Of a DNA stretch of 64,000 nt, positions 15,876 through 25,700 are shown in pieces. Below the pieces are notes generated by a model, which was not told where the DNA came from, searched no databases, and worked only from the letters and a program-made list of their open reading frames with translations. The position numbers and the translations under genes were made by a program. Origin of the DNA: JABCZS01 sp041660525. Lineage in GTDB: Bacteria; Pseudomonadota; Gammaproteobacteria; JABCZS01. Within the stretch, counting starts at the first letter, position 1. The number at the start of each line of letters is the position of its first letter. Location of the stretch: the NCBI GenBank assembly GCA_041660525.1, contig JBAZWD010000011.1, forward strand, positions 1 through 64,000. The letters are read 5' to 3'.

Positions 15876-18169
15876 TTAAGGTGTTTGTTGTTAGAGTTGG
15901 TTTCTGTGTCAGTGGGGGCATCTGTCTTGCCTTTATTTCTTGTTTTTTGATATACATGCTCTATACCGTTTGCCACCAGACTCATGGTGGGCACAACCTC
16001 GCTACTATTATGTAGCGTAGGTAATTGCTTATCATCAGGTAATAAGGTTCCTGTGCCTAAGACATAATAAAATACAGACTGTGCTAATAATTTTAGGTTG
16101 TAACCACCTTCAAGAAAACTGATCACATTATCCGACAGACTCGCAAGATAGGCACCAATGGCGTAATATTCTTGCGGATTTTCTACACCCCCATTAAATT
16201 TTTCACCTTTGAGCGCATCAAATCCTGCGCAAACTAAAATAACATCTGGTTTAAAATTAAATTTTTCTACTGCGCTTTTTATTGTGTTCAGCAAGTCCAA
16301 TCCGGTATAACCTTCTTTTAGTTCATTGAGGCTAATATTGTCGCTATATTCAGGTTTCGCTGCGCTGGGTTGGTTTTTAATAAATGGTGCATGCTTTGCC
16401 TCAATGTATACATCAATTAATCTGTAATATTCTTTGTACATGTGATGTCTCTTGATAAATTGTGCATAATTGCCATCGCCATGATGCACATCAAAATCAA
16501 TAATCATTATTTTTTTCTTTTTTCTTAAGAGTCGTAGTGCAGCAGCTACAACAGTATTCATTAAACAAAAACCCGATGCATGATCATGTTGTGCATGATG
16601 AGAAGGAGGCCTGATCGCGCAAAATATTTTATTTGATTTTTTATCATCTAGGCTTTGTAATTGTTTTTCGACTGCTGCATTAACTACGCCTAAGTTTGCT
16701 AGCAAAAGTGCTTCCGTATCTGGCGTTAAGAGGTTGTCTCCTGGAGCTAGATCATTGTTCTCATCTGCTAATGTAATATGATTTCCTGCCATATCTTTGG
16801 CAGATAATTTTTCTAGGTAATCTGAATGATGTAAATTTAATTTCGTTAACAGGCTAAAATCTGGCTCGGATTTATCATCATCATTTTTTTTCACTAGCGG
16901 CGCTAACTGCTCGAAAGTTTTTTCAAGTTCTTCAATACGGGTGTGTTTTTCCATATAATCGTCAGGAAGAAGTTTTCGACAATTTTTCCCTTCGTCAGGC
17001 AGATAATAACTGAGCTTTTTTTTGCGAATTTTTTTTAAGACAGGGGCAATCATCTCCATGGATAAATCGTGAATTGTACTTCTACTTTTTGCATCAGAGT
17101 ATTCGAGTTTCAATTTATTGATTAAAAAATATAAATAAACCAGATAACCCAAGCGATCGTTATCTGGTAAATTATTATGAATAATAATATAATTCTTAAG
17201 TGATATCACAAAATTAAACAGACGTCGAATAGGTTCAAACGAGATATCGTCTGTTAGATCTTTGTAATATTTATCAACTGTAGAACTTTCCTTTTCCTGA
17301 TGCGATTGCATTTTTTCTTCTTCAAGATTTCTTTTAGGTCTAGATATAACGGGTGCATTTTTAACTAGCTTGTTTTGAGATGTAGGATATTTTTCCAATT
17401 CTGCAGCTATCTTTTTCTCTAGCGCATCAAATTCTTTGTTATACTTATCGGATTTAATTTTTCCTCTAAGCTTATTAATAAATTTTTGATAATTATTCAA
17501 AAAAGCAATACGCAAATTATTTGTACTATTTTCTGATAATGTATCCGGGTCTTTGTCTTTCTTCGCTTTGTGCACTAATCTATATTTTTCAAAATATTCA
17601 TTAAGCTCTAAGCGGCGCTCCAGAAAAGTAGCGGCTAATGTTTCAAGGAAATCTTGATTCGTATCAAGTTGGTAACCTTTTTGGTAGCGGGCATAATTGG
17701 GTATACAACCTTGGGCAATGCTGCGATGAACTGCATAAACTAATTTTGCTTTTGTATAATTTTTTAGTTTCTTTTCGTTTTTATTATCATGTTCTTGGTT
17801 TTTGGGTTCTAATGCCGTTTGTCTGAGATACTCCTCAATAACGTCTTGCGTCCAGGATGGGAAGCGTTCTTTTAACGCATTTTCTGTGGTTGAAACCATG
17901 AGACTGAAGCGATCAGTAGATAACTGATTAGTAACAAAACGTTTCATTTGTACTTCCGCGTTTCCTACTGTAGCATTAAATCCTTCTATATAGGCTTTGA
18001 TTTGTTCGTCGGTATAACCTTGCCCTTGTAAGTTTTCACGATCGGGGCCGTTTGGGTAAAAACGGCCCCTGTAAGCTGCAGCGACACCCCTTTGCCTGGC
18101 GATTTCCTCAGGACTGGGTATCTCTTTTTTGATAGCATTTTTTTTTGCTTCGGCCGGTTTGATTTTCAT
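15845..18169 (-). CDS. Histone deacetylase-fold protein with long N-terminal helical region
   Basis: This 774-aa protein has a C-terminal class II HDAC/acetoin-deacetylase domain at about residues 450-740. Its catalytic set is intact: IRPPSHHAQHDHASGFCLMN (His-His), IIDFDVHHGDGNY (zinc Asp and His), LVCAGFDAL (zinc Asp), FLEGGYN (Tyr). The N-terminal 450 residues are charged and helical, with no domain I recognise. The family hydrolyses acyl-lysine or small acyl-amides; the target here is unknown. The ATG at 18169 is preferred over a TTG at 18208. The C-terminal LGSSYPLKP is encoded by an IS-like end. The neighbouring H1-like protein suggests chromatin or nucleoid protein as a substrate, which is inference. 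Confidence 0.85.
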   Translation of the reverse strand: MKIKPAEAKKNAIKKEIPSPEEIARQRGVAAAYRGRFYPNGPDRENLQGQGYTDEQIKAYIEGFNATVGNAEVQMKRFVTNQLSTDRFSLMVSTTENALKERFPSWTQDVIEEYLRQTALEPKNQEHDNKNEKKLKNYTKAKLVYAVHRSIAQGCIPNYARYQKGYQLDTNQDFLETLAATFLERRLELNEYFEKYRLVHKAKKDKDPDTLSENSTNNLRIAFLNNYQKFINKLRGKIKSDKYNKEFDALEKKIAAELEKYPTSQNKLVKNAPVISRPKRNLEEEKMQSHQEKESSTVDKYYKDLTDDISFEPIRRLFNFVISLKNYIIIHNNLPDNDRLGYLVYLYFLINKLKLEYSDAKSRSTIHDLSMEMIAPVLKKIRKKKLSYYLPDEGKNCRKLLPDDYMEKHTRIEELEKTFEQLAPLVKKNDDDKSEPDFSLLTKLNLHHSDYLEKLSAKDMAGNHITLADENNDLAPGDNLLTPDTEALLLANLGVVNAAVEKQLQSLDDKKSNKIFCAIRPPSHHAQHDHASGFCLMNTVVAAALRLLRKKKKIMIIDFDVHHGDGNYAQFIKRHHMYKEYYRLIDVYIEAKHAPFIKNQPSAAKPEYSDNISLNELKEGYTGLDLLNTIKSAVEKFNFKPDVILVCAGFDALKGEKFNGGVENPQEYYAIGAYLASLSDNVISFLEGGYNLKLLAQSVFYYVLGTGTLLPDDKQLPTLHNSSEVVPTMSLVANGIEHVYQKTRNKGKTDAPTDTETNSNNKHLKLGSSYPLKP

Positions 18170-18345
18170 GATAATAGGTATAATATTTGTAGTCAGTAAT
18201 AAATGCAACTATAGTAGCATTCTTTAACAAGCAAATAAAGCAAGCAGATAAACTTAATATTTCCTTAAATTAACAGCCTGGTACTTGTCTTTCGCCCTCA
18301 TATTTATTCAAATTTTGTATATGATATTGTAGTTTTTCTTAGTAA

Positions 18346-19065
18346 TTAGAGTCTGGCTTGGCGCTTTAAATGCCAAGCTAGTTTAATTAACCAATTTGTA
18401 ATGACTTGATTAGTTAAATCAGGCTGTTCTAGTGTCACAAAATGTTTGGCATTAGGTATAAAATGCAATTCAGATGTTTTTAATTGTTGATGCATGGCTT
18501 GATGATATTCGGGTAGGGCGCGATGGTCATGTTCTCCGCCAATAATTAATACTGGATGTGTATCATGGGCAGACGGTTTTAATGACCAAGGTTGTAATAG
18601 CATATGCGCTTGGTCGATATAATGTTTTTTCCCAGTATCTATCAGCATCTGTTTGAAAATAATATAAAGCGGATCATTAACGGATCGATCAGGAAAATAT
18701 TTTTGGTATCCGCTATTGATAAATTCCATAAAATTCATGCCGGGTAAGTTTTTACAAATAGCAGGTAGTTCTTGTAATAAACGATCAGAAGGTCCCTCAA
18801 ACGGCGCAGAAATATGAATCAAACCTTGAATGCGATCGCTGGCTTGTTGTGCCAACTGTAAAGCAATAACCGCACCTAACGAAAATCCTAAAATAACAAA
18901 TTTATCGGGTGCTTTGTTTAAGATATCCGCAATGACTTCATCCACTGTGGTGTAATCACGTAAATCAATACAAATACAACGATATTGCGGCGATAATGCC
19001 CGCACCTGGGCGTCAAATACTTGAGGTGTGCAACCATGCCCTGGAATTAAAACAATTGTGCCCAT
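18346..19065 (-). CDS. Alpha/beta hydrolase
   Basis: This 239-aa alpha/beta-hydrolase has the oxyanion region TIVLIPGHGCTP and the nucleophile elbow LGFSLGAV (Ser about residue 82). The acid is in IIGGEHDHRALP and the catalytic His in PNAKHFVTLEQP. The triad is complete, so an esterase or related hydrolase is likely. Substrate is unknown. It lies 176 bp upstream of the HDAC-fold gene on the same strand. Both sit between the two IS6-like ends. Confidence 0.85.
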   Translation of the reverse strand: MGTIVLIPGHGCTPQVFDAQVRALSPQYRCICIDLRDYTTVDEVIADILNKAPDKFVILGFSLGAVIALQLAQQASDRIQGLIHISAPFEGPSDRLLQELPAICKNLPGMNFMEFINSGYQKYFPDRSVNDPLYIIFKQMLIDTGKKHYIDQAHMLLQPWSLKPSAHDTHPVLIIGGEHDHRALPEYHQAMHQQLKTSELHFIPNAKHFVTLEQPDLTNQVITNWLIKLAWHLKRQARL

Positions 19066-19241
19066 AAATCACCTAATGGTTATGCTTAACTGCTTAATAG
19101 TATTATATATTAGGGTTCTGTCGCAAATTCTTCGTGTTCAAGTTAAACTTATAGCTTTAGCAGATAGGATGAACCAAGCCATGATCGATTTCAATTTGAA
19201 GATGAGTTTAGAAAAAAAACATATTTGATAGTACTCGCTTA
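19066..19241. other. Intergenic region containing IS end copy B
   Basis: No gene is supported. Short frames cross the IS6-like end and the ruined start of the OMP pseudogene. The promoter for the minus-strand hydrolase presumably lies here, but no convincing -35/-10 pair was identified. Confidence 0.3.
19114..19179 (+). mobile_element. IS6-family-like insertion sequence end, copy B
   Basis: The stretch begins GGTTCTGTCGCAAA, matching IS6-family terminal repeats. It aligns without gaps to copy A at 15810-15875. No transposase gene is attached on either side. It lies directly before a broken outer-membrane protein gene, consistent with an old insertion or deletion event. Confidence 0.55.
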
Positions 19242-19589
19242 ATGTTTGATTTAGGTTTAACCGTTGCATCATTTGAACGGTTTTCTATTTATGCCATTGC
19301 AGGCGCGGGTGTAGCCTAGAATAAATTAGATTTGAAAACTACGCCTAATCAAGCGGGTATCGATTGTGGTGCAGAAGGCTTTAATATTCAATCAGAAAGC
19401 AGTACCAGCTTTGCGTATGAATTCGGCGGTGGGATGAGTTATGCAGTATTAGAAGATGTTTCGATTTCATTAGAATATCTGTATACCGGATTTAATGATG
19501 TTGCACTGGGCGATTATCATGATAGTGATCTTGTGATCGAAGGCTCAGATGTCAATATTAATACCCAATCGATGCTGTCCCCTGGGTGA
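19242..19589 (+). pseudogene. Outer-membrane beta-barrel protein fragment with internal stop
   Basis: The frame starting at 19242 reads MFDLGLTVASFERFSIYAIA then GAGVA, stops at TAG 19317-19319, and continues in the same frame. It then reads SSTSFAYEFGGGMSYAVLED and LEYLYTGFNDVALG. These are barrel strands like those of the intact gene at 9236. Both the signal peptide and the final strand are missing. It is therefore a remnant truncated at both ends and interrupted by a nonsense codon. Confidence 0.7.
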
Positions 19590-19688
19590 TGCGTGATCAA
19601 GAGGTTTAAATCTCATTTAAATAACAAATGTTAGCATTAAGGTATATTTATGGTAAAATAGGCTTTTTAGTAAGTTAAGAGGCAGTTT

Positions 19689-20651
19689 ATGATCCCACAA
19701 GTGCTATTGGATGATTTAAAACAGTTTACCGCAGGTCTTAGAAATGTTGCTTTGCAAATTGAATCTTTAGCTTCTGCTTCTACCTCACTCGCAGAATCTA
19801 CACAAGCAGCTCCAACAACGGATCAGGAAGTAGCCGCTCAAATCAAAATCCATAAGGACTTTATCTGGCTTTTTTATTATGTAGCAGAGGCCACCCAATC
19901 TCTCTCAGAAGACGATAAACGTGATTTTAGAGTAAATTTTGACCGGATTGATGATAAATTTAAAGACATTGTGCAAGATAATGACCCAGCCTTTCAAACA
20001 GATGCACTTAAACAGGAAGTGCGTGAGTGGCAAAGAAGAAGTTACTTCCATGCAATAAAGACTAAGGATAAATATAACCAATCCATCGCAGGTGGGTTGG
20101 TTGGGTTTTGTATTTTAGCCATACTTTCAGATATATATTACACAGATGGTTCAACAGAAACTATAGGTTCAAGCTTTGGCGAAGAAAATGAAATGGCAAC
20201 TACGTATGATGTAGTCTATTGGTTATTCATAAACTCTTTAACTTTAACGGTTAATCAGCTTAGAGAAGAGAAAATTGATCAGCAGTTTAATCGTTTATCT
20301 GAGTATTTTAAAAAAATGTTGGGTATAAAACCTTCAGCACTAGATTTAAATAATCCTTCCGTATCTTCTCGATATTTCTTTATAGCTACCAACTTGATGA
20401 CACAACTCGCGTTTTTCCCCATGCTTTTCGCGAAAAATCCTAATTTTATTAATATGGCCATCATTACGCTTGCACCCCAAGCTTCATATTTATTAGCACG
20501 TGTTGAGAGTAGTTGTGCTGCTCCAATTTTAAATTGTTTCTTTAGAAATAATGCATGTGCTCCCAATCCTTCAATAGAACAAACACCATTATTACAGCGC
20601 GAGCCTGTTTCATATGCGCGTCGGCTATTCAACTGTTTTACGTTTAGATGA
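19689..20651 (+). CDS. Hypothetical membrane protein with helical N-terminus
   Basis: This 320-aa protein is not recognised. The N-terminal ~125 residues are helical and charged. Hydrophobic segments follow at about 137-155 (GGLVGFCILAILSDIYY), 178-192 (VYWLFINSLTLTV), 238-256 (FIATNLMTQLAFFPMLF) and 260-280 (MAIITLAPQASYLLARV). A Cys-containing C-terminal tail ends FNCFTFR. A Shine-Dalgarno AAGAGGC precedes the ATG. The gene ends at a strong terminator. Function is unknown; membrane localisation is inferred. Confidence 0.6.
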   Translation: MIPQVLLDDLKQFTAGLRNVALQIESLASASTSLAESTQAAPTTDQEVAAQIKIHKDFIWLFYYVAEATQSLSEDDKRDFRVNFDRIDDKFKDIVQDNDPAFQTDALKQEVREWQRRSYFHAIKTKDKYNQSIAGGLVGFCILAILSDIYYTDGSTETIGSSFGEENEMATTYDVVYWLFINSLTLTVNQLREEKIDQQFNRLSEYFKKMLGIKPSALDLNNPSVSSRYFFIATNLMTQLAFFPMLFAKNPNFINMAIITLAPQASYLLARVESSCAAPILNCFFRNNACAPNPSIEQTPLLQREPVSYARRLFNCFTFR

Positions 20652-20687
20652 GTCTTTAAGGCCGGTGATCAGTTTAATAAATAATTC

Positions 20688-20714
20688 AAGGGGGCAAACC
20701 TGCCCCTTTTTTTC
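20688..20714 (+). terminator. Rho-independent terminator after the membrane protein gene
   Basis: A GGGGCA / TGCCCC stem (20691-20696 with 20701-20706) with an AACC loop is extended by A-T pairs and followed by a run of T on the plus strand. It sits between convergent genes and may act weakly on the minus strand as well. Confidence 0.9.
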
Positions 20715-21389
20715 TCATTGAATGCTAATCAAACTTTCCGGAAGTATATTTATATAACCATGACTAATAGCATAATCAATTAATTCAGATTTTGTGTAGA
20801 CATTAAATTTCAATTTAATTTGATCAATATAACTCTCTACTGTACGCGCTGAAAGATCTAACTGCTTGCCAATTTCCTTAGCTGTTTTTCCCTTTAATAA
20901 AAGAAATAAACATTCGTGTTGCCGCTTAGATAAAATATTATCATCTGTTTCATTTTGGATGAGATAGCAAAATTGTTTCTTACGAAAAATAGTTTTCCCA
21001 TGTTGAGTTTCCATAAGAAAAGGTGCGATATCAATTAATTTTGAATGGGTAATATCGATGGCGTAGCTACAAACACCCACAATGTTTTTATTCGCATCAA
21101 ATACGGTTTTTCTCTCACCAATAAATAATCCCCAGGCATCTTTCGCATGACAGGTATAGGTTAGGCATTTTAAAGATTTGCCCGTATGATATACTTGCTG
21201 ATTATGCCGAACATAATCATTTGCTTGCAAAGCCGCCTTACAAGGGAGTTCACTGTAATGCTTTCCTAATAAGCATTCGAGCCTCTCAAAGCCTAGTAGT
21301 TTCACTCGTCTATCATTGGCATCAATATAATTATTATCTAAATTAACTACCGAAAAGTATCCCGGTAGCATTGAAGATTCAATATACAT
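20715..21389 (-). CDS. PAS-LuxR family transcriptional regulator
   Basis: This 224-aa protein has an N-terminal PAS-like domain (about 10-130; VVNLDNNYIDANDRRVKLLG ... VGVCSYAIDITHSK). A LuxR-type helix-turn-helix follows (about 150-210): ILSKRQHECLFLLLKGKTAK then EIGKQLDLSARTVESY. It probably senses a small ligand or redox state and binds DNA; the ligand and targets are unknown. The ATG at 21389 is chosen over 21431 because AAAGGAGG lies 5-7 nt upstream. Related PAS-LuxR proteins are frequent in Legionellales. Confidence 0.85.
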   Translation of the reverse strand: MYIESSMLPGYFSVVNLDNNYIDANDRRVKLLGFERLECLLGKHYSELPCKAALQANDYVRHNQQVYHTGKSLKCLTYTCHAKDAWGLFIGERKTVFDANKNIVGVCSYAIDITHSKLIDIAPFLMETQHGKTIFRKKQFCYLIQNETDDNILSKRQHECLFLLLKGKTAKEIGKQLDLSARTVESYIDQIKLKFNVYTKSELIDYAISHGYINILPESLISIQ

Positions 21390-21475
21390 TGTTGCCTCCT
21401 TTAAATTTTGAAACTGACTTAGCTTGAACATACCATAAGAATTAGGCGATGGGTAGGGTAGTTTTTACGGTGCTT

Positions 21476-21507
21476 AAAAATTCGGGCATAGCACATCACT
21501 ATGCCCG
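21476..21507 (-). terminator. Rho-independent terminator of the 68-aa gene
   Basis: On the minus strand a perfect 9-bp stem CGGGCATAG / CTATGCCCG is followed by AATTTTT. It lies just downstream of the 68-aa gene stop. Confidence 0.85.
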
Positions 21508-21513
21508 TTTAAT

Positions 21514-21720
21514 TTAGTTTTTAGGCTTTTTATTGTTGCTTGAAGGCTGCTCGGGAGATTTCTCTTGCTTGGGAAATTTCCATTGTTCCCATAGCCAGTT
21601 TATTTGTGTTTTTGCTGCTGGATATACATCGTCTGCTGCGCTAGCGCCCATACCTAGCCAAAACCCTTTTACGAAATGAACTGGCACTTTTTTAAGTGTA
21701 TTTAAATATAGATGGTACAT
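21514..21720 (-). CDS. Small hypothetical protein (68 aa)
   Basis: This 68-aa protein starts MYHLYLNTLKKVPVHFVKGF, then has a small-residue stretch WLGMGASAADDVYPAA. Its tail is polar and Lys/Pro/Asn-rich (KSPEQPSSNNKKPKN). The segment around 15-35 could be a weak membrane or amphipathic helix. A strong Shine-Dalgarno (AAAGGAG) precedes the ATG and a terminator follows, so this looks like a real monocistronic gene. No family recognised. Confidence 0.6.
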   Translation of the reverse strand: MYHLYLNTLKKVPVHFVKGFWLGMGASAADDVYPAAKTQINWLWEQWKFPKQEKSPEQPSSNNKKPKN

Positions 21721-21901
21721 ATTTATTTCTCCTTTAAGTTGATTGATAAAAGGAAGAATATTGTTTTTTAACTTATAAATTGAGCGTAGCGTTCACGACC
21801 GTGTTAACTACTCTGGAGAAAGCATGTTGTCCTTGCATAAACATCATGATTGTTATTAGAATAAGGCATTAAAACCAACTGACCATGACAAGGATACCGC
21901 G

Positions 21902-22264
21902 ATGCCACAACTACGATTAGATTATACAGCCAATGTTATTGAAAAAAATGATTTCCCCGCGTTATTTAAAAAGTGTCATGAAATTTTAGCTACGACATTA
22001 CCTACGAAAATCAATAGTTGCAAAAGTAGGGCAATGCTACAAGAAGATTATTATATTGGTGATGGTGATACTGGGCATGCTTTTGTTTGTTTACAATTAC
22101 AAATTATGGCCGGCCGTCCCAAGCAAGTGCGAGATGAGGTGGTGCATCTGTTATTAGATGTGTTCAAAGATCATTTTTCTGAATCTTTAAAACAATTAAA
22201 GTTGCAGATTACCATTGAGTTACAGGAATTATCAGAAGAGCTGTATTTTAAGTTTAAAACCTAA
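21902..22264 (+). CDS. 5-carboxymethyl-2-hydroxymuconate isomerase (CHMI) family protein, copy 1
   Basis: This 120-aa protein of the tautomerase superfamily, CHMI (HpcD/HpaF) type, has Met-Pro at the start, giving the N-terminal catalytic proline. It continues QLRLDYTANVIEKNDF, then INSCKSRAMLQEDYYIGDGD, then FVCLQLQIMAGRP. In E. coli HpaF isomerises an intermediate of homoprotocatechuate degradation, but no other hpc/hpa genes are in this window, so the natural substrate may differ. A close paralogue lies at 32586-32948. Confidence 0.82.
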   Translation: MPQLRLDYTANVIEKNDFPALFKKCHEILATTLPTKINSCKSRAMLQEDYYIGDGDTGHAFVCLQLQIMAGRPKQVRDEVVHLLLDVFKDHFSESLKQLKLQITIELQELSEELYFKFKT

Positions 22265-22298
22265 GAACAACGTCTGAAAATAAACGAATATAAATTTG

Positions 22299-22649
22299 TT
22301 ATAAAAGTTTTAATAAAACTTCGGGCGGGCGGCTAATACACGCATGATCATTAATAATTATAATCGGCCTTTGAATTAAAATGGGATGATCATGCATGGC
22401 TTGAATTAATTCTGCATCGCTGAGTTTCAAGTTTTCTAGCTTTAATAATCCATATTCTTTTTCTTTAACACGCATGAGTTCGCGTGGTTTGATCTTCAGC
22501 AATTTTGAAATTTGTTTTAATTGCGAAATACTGGGTGGTGTTTTTAAATATTCAATAACTTCTGTATGATAACCATGTTGCTCGAGCAGCGCTAATGCTT
22601 GCCGAGATTGGCTGCAGCGGGGGTTATGATAAATAGTGGCTTTAAGCAT
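22299..22649 (-). CDS. arsC: ArsC-family arsenate reductase (glutaredoxin type)
   Basis: This 116-aa protein starts MLKATIYHNPRCSQSRQALA, with the catalytic Cys at residue 12. The three oxyanion-binding arginines sit in ELMRVKE, ILIQRPI and ACISRPP. It matches the R773 ArsC class that reduces arsenate using glutathione and glutaredoxin. No arsR, arsB or arsA is nearby. It is a lone copy within the accessory region and convergent with the CHMI copy 1 gene. Confidence 0.88.
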   Translation of the reverse strand: MLKATIYHNPRCSQSRQALALLEQHGYHTEVIEYLKTPPSISQLKQISKLLKIKPRELMRVKEKEYGLLKLENLKLSDAELIQAMHDHPILIQRPIIIINDHACISRPPEVLLKLL

Positions 22650-22784
22650 TTGTTTCTCTTAATTTAAGACATAAGCATAACAAGCAATAAACTTCTCTTC
22701 AAGCTTTTTAGTTTTCAACGTATAATCAAAATATGCCTTGGTAGGGCAATTTTCTATACAATAAATATAGGCAGGTGAAAATAA

Positions 22785-25700
22785 ATGTTATCCAATTTGC
22801 ACACGAAAACAAATGAAAATAGCGCAGAAAATGCTGCATTGGCATTACGTGAGCCTAATTTCCCAGCGTTTTTTACCCATCTAGCAAAAGTTCCCTCTAC
22901 ACAGCAGCAAGGTAACTTAATTCAACAAGCAATTCCTGTTGCACAACAACAAAAGTCTGTTGCTGTATTAAGAACACTGGCAGAAAAATCTGAGTTCATT
23001 GGCAAAGATTATTATTCTGATTTCTTAGGGGATATTATTAAAATCCTGTTGGAGTTTAACCAATCTGATGCCGATGATGCGGCAATAAGCCTTGCCGTAT
23101 TTTATTCCGCCAATCGTGGCAAAAATAATACATCTTTATGGTTAATCCTCTGTCAAGCATACGAGGCAAGAAAAGATATTGAAAAAGTTGAAAAACTTTA
23201 TCGATATTTAGATAATGATCATGATAAACGTGAAATAGTCTCTGGTATTTTAGAACACATATCACTGACAGATAAATCAAGTCATTGGTTTGAATGGTTT
23301 GCCAACTATTTACAAGTGGCTTCAGTGCAATACTACAGTGTTAATGAAACATTTCCGGATCAAGCTGTGAAATATCTTGTAGAGCATGAAAGTTTTCTCT
23401 CTTTGCTACCCTATGTTATTCGACCATTAACCCATGAGATTTATACAAATTTTATATCTCAATTATTTTTTAAGCTGTTGATCGCCAAACAAACGACAAA
23501 GGTCATTTTATTGCTAGAAAAATTGCCTCCGTCTCTTTCATGGTTAGCACAAGTCAATGATGCCTTGTCAGACGAAACTGCGTTTGGCGTATTCGCTCAG
23601 GATGAATTTGAGTATGAGTTAGACGAGATCCAACATCCTATTTTCTCTCTAGTTATTGCAGGATTTTTTTCAAGGCAGGAACAACAACCTACAGGCGTCA
23701 TTGTTGAAAAATTCTTACAATGCTTAACAAAAATCTCAACTTATAAAAGAGATACATTTTTGCTGCTATTTTGCACATACTGTCGTCAACAACAACGAGA
23801 CGATATTGTGATTCATCTGCTAAAGCAAGATATATCTCGCATCCCATTCAAGTCCATGTGTTTATCGCTACTGCCTACAACATTTGCTACAGCAGATGAT
23901 TATCGCTTTATTGTTGAAAAATTGGATCATTGGCCCAATGATATTACTATTGTTGACAAAATAGATGAAAAAAAACGTAACAACAAAGCGTATCAATTAG
24001 ATTGCTTTTATGCTGTTGGAGAAACGCTGAATATTTTATTACATATACCGCGACAGATGGTGTATGCAGAAGATGCACGTCGTAAGCATTTGAAAACGCA
24101 AGAACAAGTTGCATTAAAAGAGCGATTAGAAACATTGCCTGACAATAGTGTCTCACGAAATCAGAACGATTATTATATGCTCATCAGCCAGATTGACGCT
24201 TATCTTGTTGATAAAATGCTGGCGCCGGCTTTTGTTCTCATTAAAAAAATGCCGTCATCGGGTTACAGGGATGATTTTCTCAAACAGATTGCATTACTAT
24301 TCCTCGATCGGGATCAGATGAGTGCTGTTGATGCTGCCTGTAAACTACTCGCACACACCAGTGAACAATGGAAAACTTGGCCACAAAAAGTAATCACTAC
24401 AAAATACCAAAAAACACTGAATTGGTTATTAACAGGAGATTTTTATGAGCTGAAAATCGTTATTAAATATTACGTTGAAAAAATATTTATTCAAAATGAA
24501 CGTTCGGTTGCATTGGAAATACTGTTCTCGAGTGGATTGTTTGGTGAGGGAAAACTTAAGCTAGACGATTATTATCGTCTAAATAGCGTCCCACATTATT
24601 TTAATGTGGCAGATGATGACATGGATACAGATGAAGACAGCGATATTATCAGTGTGACTTCAGGCGCAGAAGCAACATTGTCCGCACAATCACTAGAAGA
24701 ATTAATCGTCAGTCACTTCATTGTTCATTATGCTGATAGCAAAAAACTCAGTAAAAAAATGGCAGATCTCAAAGGACGTGGTATTGTCGGTTTTGAAATA
24801 GCTATACTATTTTATCACTTACGACGTCAACAATGGCCACGTGCTGTGTCTTTAATTAATTTATTTGCTTCTCAAGAAAATTCTGGGCAAGTGAGTTATC
24901 GTTTAGATTATCTGGAAAAATTGGATTTATTAAGACAAAGAGTCATATGTCATTTTAAAGATACAACAACACTTACGCTCACAACCTTGAATAAAATTAA
25001 ACAAATTAACGATAGCGATTTGCGTGCATATATACTATATGCACTATTAACTAAGCGAGATACTGCTTTTAGTCAAGTGGATACACCCCTTATACAAGCA
25101 CTTGTCACTTTCATTACGCAATTACCTAGAGATGCACATCATTATGAACTATTGTGTGCGATGTTTGATAAATTTCCTAAACCGTTTACTCAACCCGTCT
25201 TCATGGGGATTCAACATATTTTGGTGCATTCTGCAATTGCAAAAAATATAAAAAGAAATCTTTATCAGCAATATATGTTATTAACTTTATTTAAAAATCC
25301 AGCTTTAGTGCGTGAGAGCGAATTAGAATATTGGAAAACCCAAGAACCATTTTGGCATTACGTAACAACGCAAGTCATTTCCATTCCAGAAAAAAATGCA
25401 AGTCGTGCATTGGTGTTATTGCAATATTTTATGCAGCATATTACCGAATGGAAACCACTCATTCATACCGCGGTGCATGATATTGTTGCGTATTGCTTTA
25501 CCTGGATGATTAAGCAATGTGCGCAAGAGGATCAAGCATTGTTCGAGGCAACACTAACCCTATATGCAGTGATGAAAGATGATTATTTTTTAGAAAATAA
25601 ATATCACTCTTGCTTGCAAGCTTTAGTTGCAAAAAGTAGTTTGTCTGCCCCTTGGGGAATGGGAATATTACAGCATTTAACACAAACACAAATACTATCG

